From assembly GCA_013399015.1 (NCBI GenBank), contig VWZX01009108.1:2224822-2288821 (forward strand): a stretch of 64,000 bases of DNA. Reading direction: 5' to 3'. The notes beneath the pieces are model-generated. The model saw only the letters and a program-made list of their open reading frames with translations. It had not been told where the DNA came from and ran no database searches. The position numbers were made by a program, and so were the translations under genes. This document shows positions 60,831-64,000 of this stretch, piece after piece (within the stretch, counting starts at the first letter, position 1; every line of letters starts with the position of its first letter). Origin of the DNA: Galbula dea. Lineage: Eukaryota; Chordata; Aves; Piciformes; Galbulidae.

Positions 60831-63277
60831 ATTTGTCTGCATCTATTTACTAGCAGCCACCAAAGAGATTATCCCAGTCCTCCTCACTTATTTGCTTTTT
60901 CCAATTCACTGGGAACAGACCAGACACCCTTACCCATTCCCAGGTCTTTTCTGGTTCTCAGGGTCAAGTTTACTCACAACATTTAGAGACTTTACAGCCC
61001 CAAGCTCCCAGCTCACTGGTGAATTGGGTTTATTCTCTTCTGTTCTTCAAATAACTTGCCAAGCTCAGTATAACACAGAAGTTTGCAACCAAACTGTGAT
61101 CAGCACCAGTCTCTCCAGCCTGGACATCAAGCTTTCGAGTGAACTAATGCCCAGGCTTCTCTTGCTAAGCCTCTGCAGCCCTCCCCCCTCCACCCCTTTC
61201 TTCTTCTTTTCTTGGAGAGCCAATCCAAACATAGTGCTGCAAAGAAATTATTAGAGTGGTGCCCAGGCAGTACATACCAGATAACAGAAACACTGGAGTT
61301 GTCTGCAGGGAAAACTCAGGGGAGATCTTTGGGAGAGTTATTCCAGAGGGGGGGAGAGGAAAAGCCATGTTCAAGGCCTCTTCGGTTACGTAAACTTCAT
61401 TTCCATGTCTTTTATCACTGATAAGATAAGCCATTGCTCAAGTTCAAGTTCTGTATCAAGTAAACCATGATAATCCTCTCAGGAATTCCCCATGCCCCAG
61501 CTTGAACAGACCTGCAGAAAAGAGCTTAAGGGGTTGCCTTCAGCTTAAAAAAAGAAACACACACTAGCACGCAGCCACATCCTTATTTATAGTGCAAGCA
61601 AATTTGGGGCCTTAGAGTACTGAAGGCTTATAGAGGTCTGCCTGAATAAAAGGGATCTACTTCTGCCCTAGTTCATAAATGCTCCAAGCTCCTACTTGGT
61701 CATGCATGGCAGAGCTGAACACCAGCCCAAAGGCTACCACCCTTCTGAGGAGGATTTCTCGCAGTAGTAAGGATCTGAATGGAGAACCAAACCCCCAAAA
61801 GCAATTCAACTGCTTCACAACCAGCCCCACACAGCTGCTGTTGGATTCCAGCAACAAGAATTTTCCAGGCAGCTCTATTTTTTGTTTGTTTGTTTTATAA
61901 CAGCACAGGGTAATTTCACATTCTTTAATGCTGGTGGCAGAACTGCAGAGATTTCAAGCAATTATGACCCTGCTTCATGTGTAAGATTTAAAACTCCCCA
62001 AGACTATCTCCTCCTGTACTTGTACTCTCAGGACATCCAGATGTCAACCATCACTGTCTAATATTTGTTAAGCCAGTGATGTGATCCAATCTAGCAACTG
62101 GATAGATCTGCTAACCACTTAAATATGCACCCACACACACTGTGCTGTAACACAAAAGGCCATTTCATAAATTTCTGACTGGAAGACAGATGACAGCAAT
62201 AAGCAGACACACAAACTTTTGCCCTCCTCTCTGTTTCTCCTCATCAGGATGTGAATTATCTGGGCCAGCAATTTTATCACAGCATCTTCCAAGGAACCAA
62301 CTTAGCCTGAAGGTAACAAAGGCCAATGTTTGAAGCTTAACACTTTACTTCACAGGGCTACATCTGGCCACCCTCATGCAGTTCAGAGATGTGCAACTAC
62401 ACGCTGGAAGGGCACAGCCTCAAGCCCTTCCAAGCCTGAGGCTGTCAGAAGATCAAGGCACAGGGTGGTGGGTATCATCTGAAACTGGTGCATAAAATGT
62501 AAACTTTCTTCAGGTCTATCTACTTCCTCAGGCAGCCTAACAGGCTCCAGCACCCACAACTGTTTCTTCCTCATTTCCAGCGAACAAGACTTTCATCCCT
62601 CTGTCAGCCTCTCTCCATTAGGATCTTTTTCACATGTCTGAGTATTTTATGACACTAGAACTAAGACATGCAGCATATCAAACAAAACATCTCTCTCCTC
62701 TCCACCAGCAACTTCAAGATCCTTTAGCACTGACTGACAACCCACAATGTTGTGGGAAAGGTTGTATTTAGATTAGCTGCTGGAAAAGCTCTTCCAAGGT
62801 AGCAGCTGAATTCAAATCACGCACCAATTAGCTCAGGGGGATTTGTATGTTTTTCTTTCAGGAAACCTATTTGAAAACAAAACAAAATAAACAGGAAAAA
62901 AAGGTTTAAATCTCATTAAAAGAGAACTCAAACTGTGTCACAAGCATGCCACATTTCCCACTAAGAAAAAGAGGAGCAAATCTAACTAGCTTCACCCCAG
63001 CAGAAAGGGGTTTGTCCTTTAAATCCTCTTGCTGTGTCCCCCCCACCTCCCAAGGAAGAGCAAGATAAGGCAGAGATCCAGGGTGGCTACAGACCTGTTC
63101 AGCATCATGCAGCAAGCAAACCTCTCTGCCAAACCACCTGGGTCCATCCCATCTCTTTCCCCCAAGAGGAGCTTTTTTCCACACTACTCTCCTTGGGTTT
63201 TTCGCCTCTTGCCTCAAGGCCACATGCAGATGACCGTGCTTTTTCTGAAGCCAGTGCCAATGAGGCCACTGCATTCG

Positions 63278-63293
63278 TTATCCTGGAGGATAA
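63278..63293. promoter_or_regulatory. Palindromic GATA-type site
   Basis: TTATCC-TGGA-GGATAA is an inverted pair of GATAA cores separated by six bases in total. Paired inverted GATA cores are a known arrangement for two-finger GATA factors. Occupancy is not known. Confidence 0.3.
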
Positions 63294-63458
63294 TGACAGA
63301 GTGCAATTCAGTCAACAGCAAATCGTCCCCAGGGAGATGCCCTCTGACCTCCCCTGAGCTGGGGGATGAACGTAGACAGCCAGATCTCAGACAGGCGGCA
63401 GAGCTGAGTGAATAATTCCTAATGAATCCTTTCATCTCTTCTTTTGTTTTGGGCAACT

Positions 63459-63491
63459 GGGGGGTGGGAGGAGGGAAGGGAAGGGGGAGGG
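63459..63491 (+). other. G-quadruplex-capable G-rich tract
   Basis: Six runs of three or more G within 33 bp, separated by one to four bases. This is the strongest quadruplex pattern in the window. It lies about 165 bp to the right of the GATA palindrome. Confidence 0.55.
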
Positions 63492-64000
63492 AAATAGTTT
63501 GGAACTATCCACCAGCAGAAAATGATTTTCTAGGGCTACCCCAAATCACTGTTATCCCAACAACATTTGTCATGGCTTCTGCTCAGTACAGAGTGAGCAT
63601 GAAACATGCAGCTCTCTGCAGAGATGCCCTTCCTGCAGCCAGCCAGTCTGGGAGTGGAGAGCAGACACCAGCCAAAGGCACAGCAAGAGCAGGGATGCTT
63701 CTGGAAACCTACCTTAGGCAAGCAACTGACAGTTCAAACTACATTTTGCCAATAAAATTCAGTTCCACTGACACCTCAGCAAACACATGAAGAACAAGAA
63801 AGTTCATGAAAGAAGGCCCCATCTTACCTCTCTCCACGTACCAGTCACCCTCACTATCAATTTAATTTTCTCCCAGTTTCCAAGCCACAAGTTGGAAGGA
63901 TCATGAGCACCTGATACAAGCAAATTTACTTCCCCCTCCCTCCCCCAACAAAAAGAAGCATTTGTCATTTCTCCTCTGTCAATTCAGCTGCAGAATTCAG

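Larger units (their letters stand above)
60831..64000 (-). other. NCOR2: Intron-like DNA at the right edge
   Basis: No exon is called. It contains the GATA-type palindrome (63278-63293) and a G-rich tract (63459-63491). A donor-like GAGAG|GTAAGA on the minus strand at 63828 lacks a convincing acceptor. No CpG-island promoter is present, so the main NCOR2 promoter is expected beyond 64000. Confidence 0.5.

Noticed and set aside
63828..64000. Possible minus-strand exon ending GAGAG|GTAAGA
   Set aside because: The donor is plausible, but I see no convincing acceptor before the window edge and no other support.

Overview
The window looks like bird nuclear DNA. The evidence is several 5'-truncated CR1 LINE copies, which are the characteristic avian retroposon, with CpG-poor sequence between them and no compact gene structure. 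The only protein-coding sequence I can defend is one short exon on the minus strand (CDS 1399-1503). It encodes the first 35 residues of NCOR2 (SMRT), the nuclear receptor corepressor. It starts MSGSTQPVTQSW, contains EPRYPPH and SYPVQIARPHA, and ends at a clean splice donor. The rest of the protein lies beyond the left edge of the window.

Layout on the minus strand, read from right to left: from 64000 down to about 24.2 kb is intron-like DNA upstream of the start codon, with scattered CR1s, short tandem repeats and a few motif clusters. At about 24.15-24.96 kb there is a local cluster of CpGs. It holds a candidate non-coding 5' UTR exon (24155-24214, ending TAG|GTAAGT), a TATA-like box with an initiator-like site about 25 bp downstream (24461-24487), an RFX X-box-like palindrome (24415-24428) and an inverted pair of Maf-type half sites (24778-24810). 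From 24.15 kb to 1.61 kb is a further intron. The coding exon follows (1399-1609, with 106 nt of 5' UTR containing a nine-codon uORF), and then the next intron runs off the left end. Base composition supports minus-strand transcription of the whole window: in hand-counted lines the plus strand has more A than T and more C than G.

Eight CR1 fragments are recognised, four in each orientation. One (40348-40853) carries a 37-bp segment that is inverted relative to the rest of the element and to a sister copy at 50358-50748. This micro-inversion is the clearest unusual event in the window. Local tandem duplications (155-160 bp, 37 bp, 24 bp and 16 bp units), microsatellites and G-rich runs make up the remaining structure.

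I found no RNA gene, no CRISPR, no intact mobile element and no previously undescribed biological system. The long open frames seen in this DNA are chance frames in purine/pyrimidine-skewed intron sequence or CR1 remnants. The regulatory calls are motif readings by eye and need comparative or expression data.
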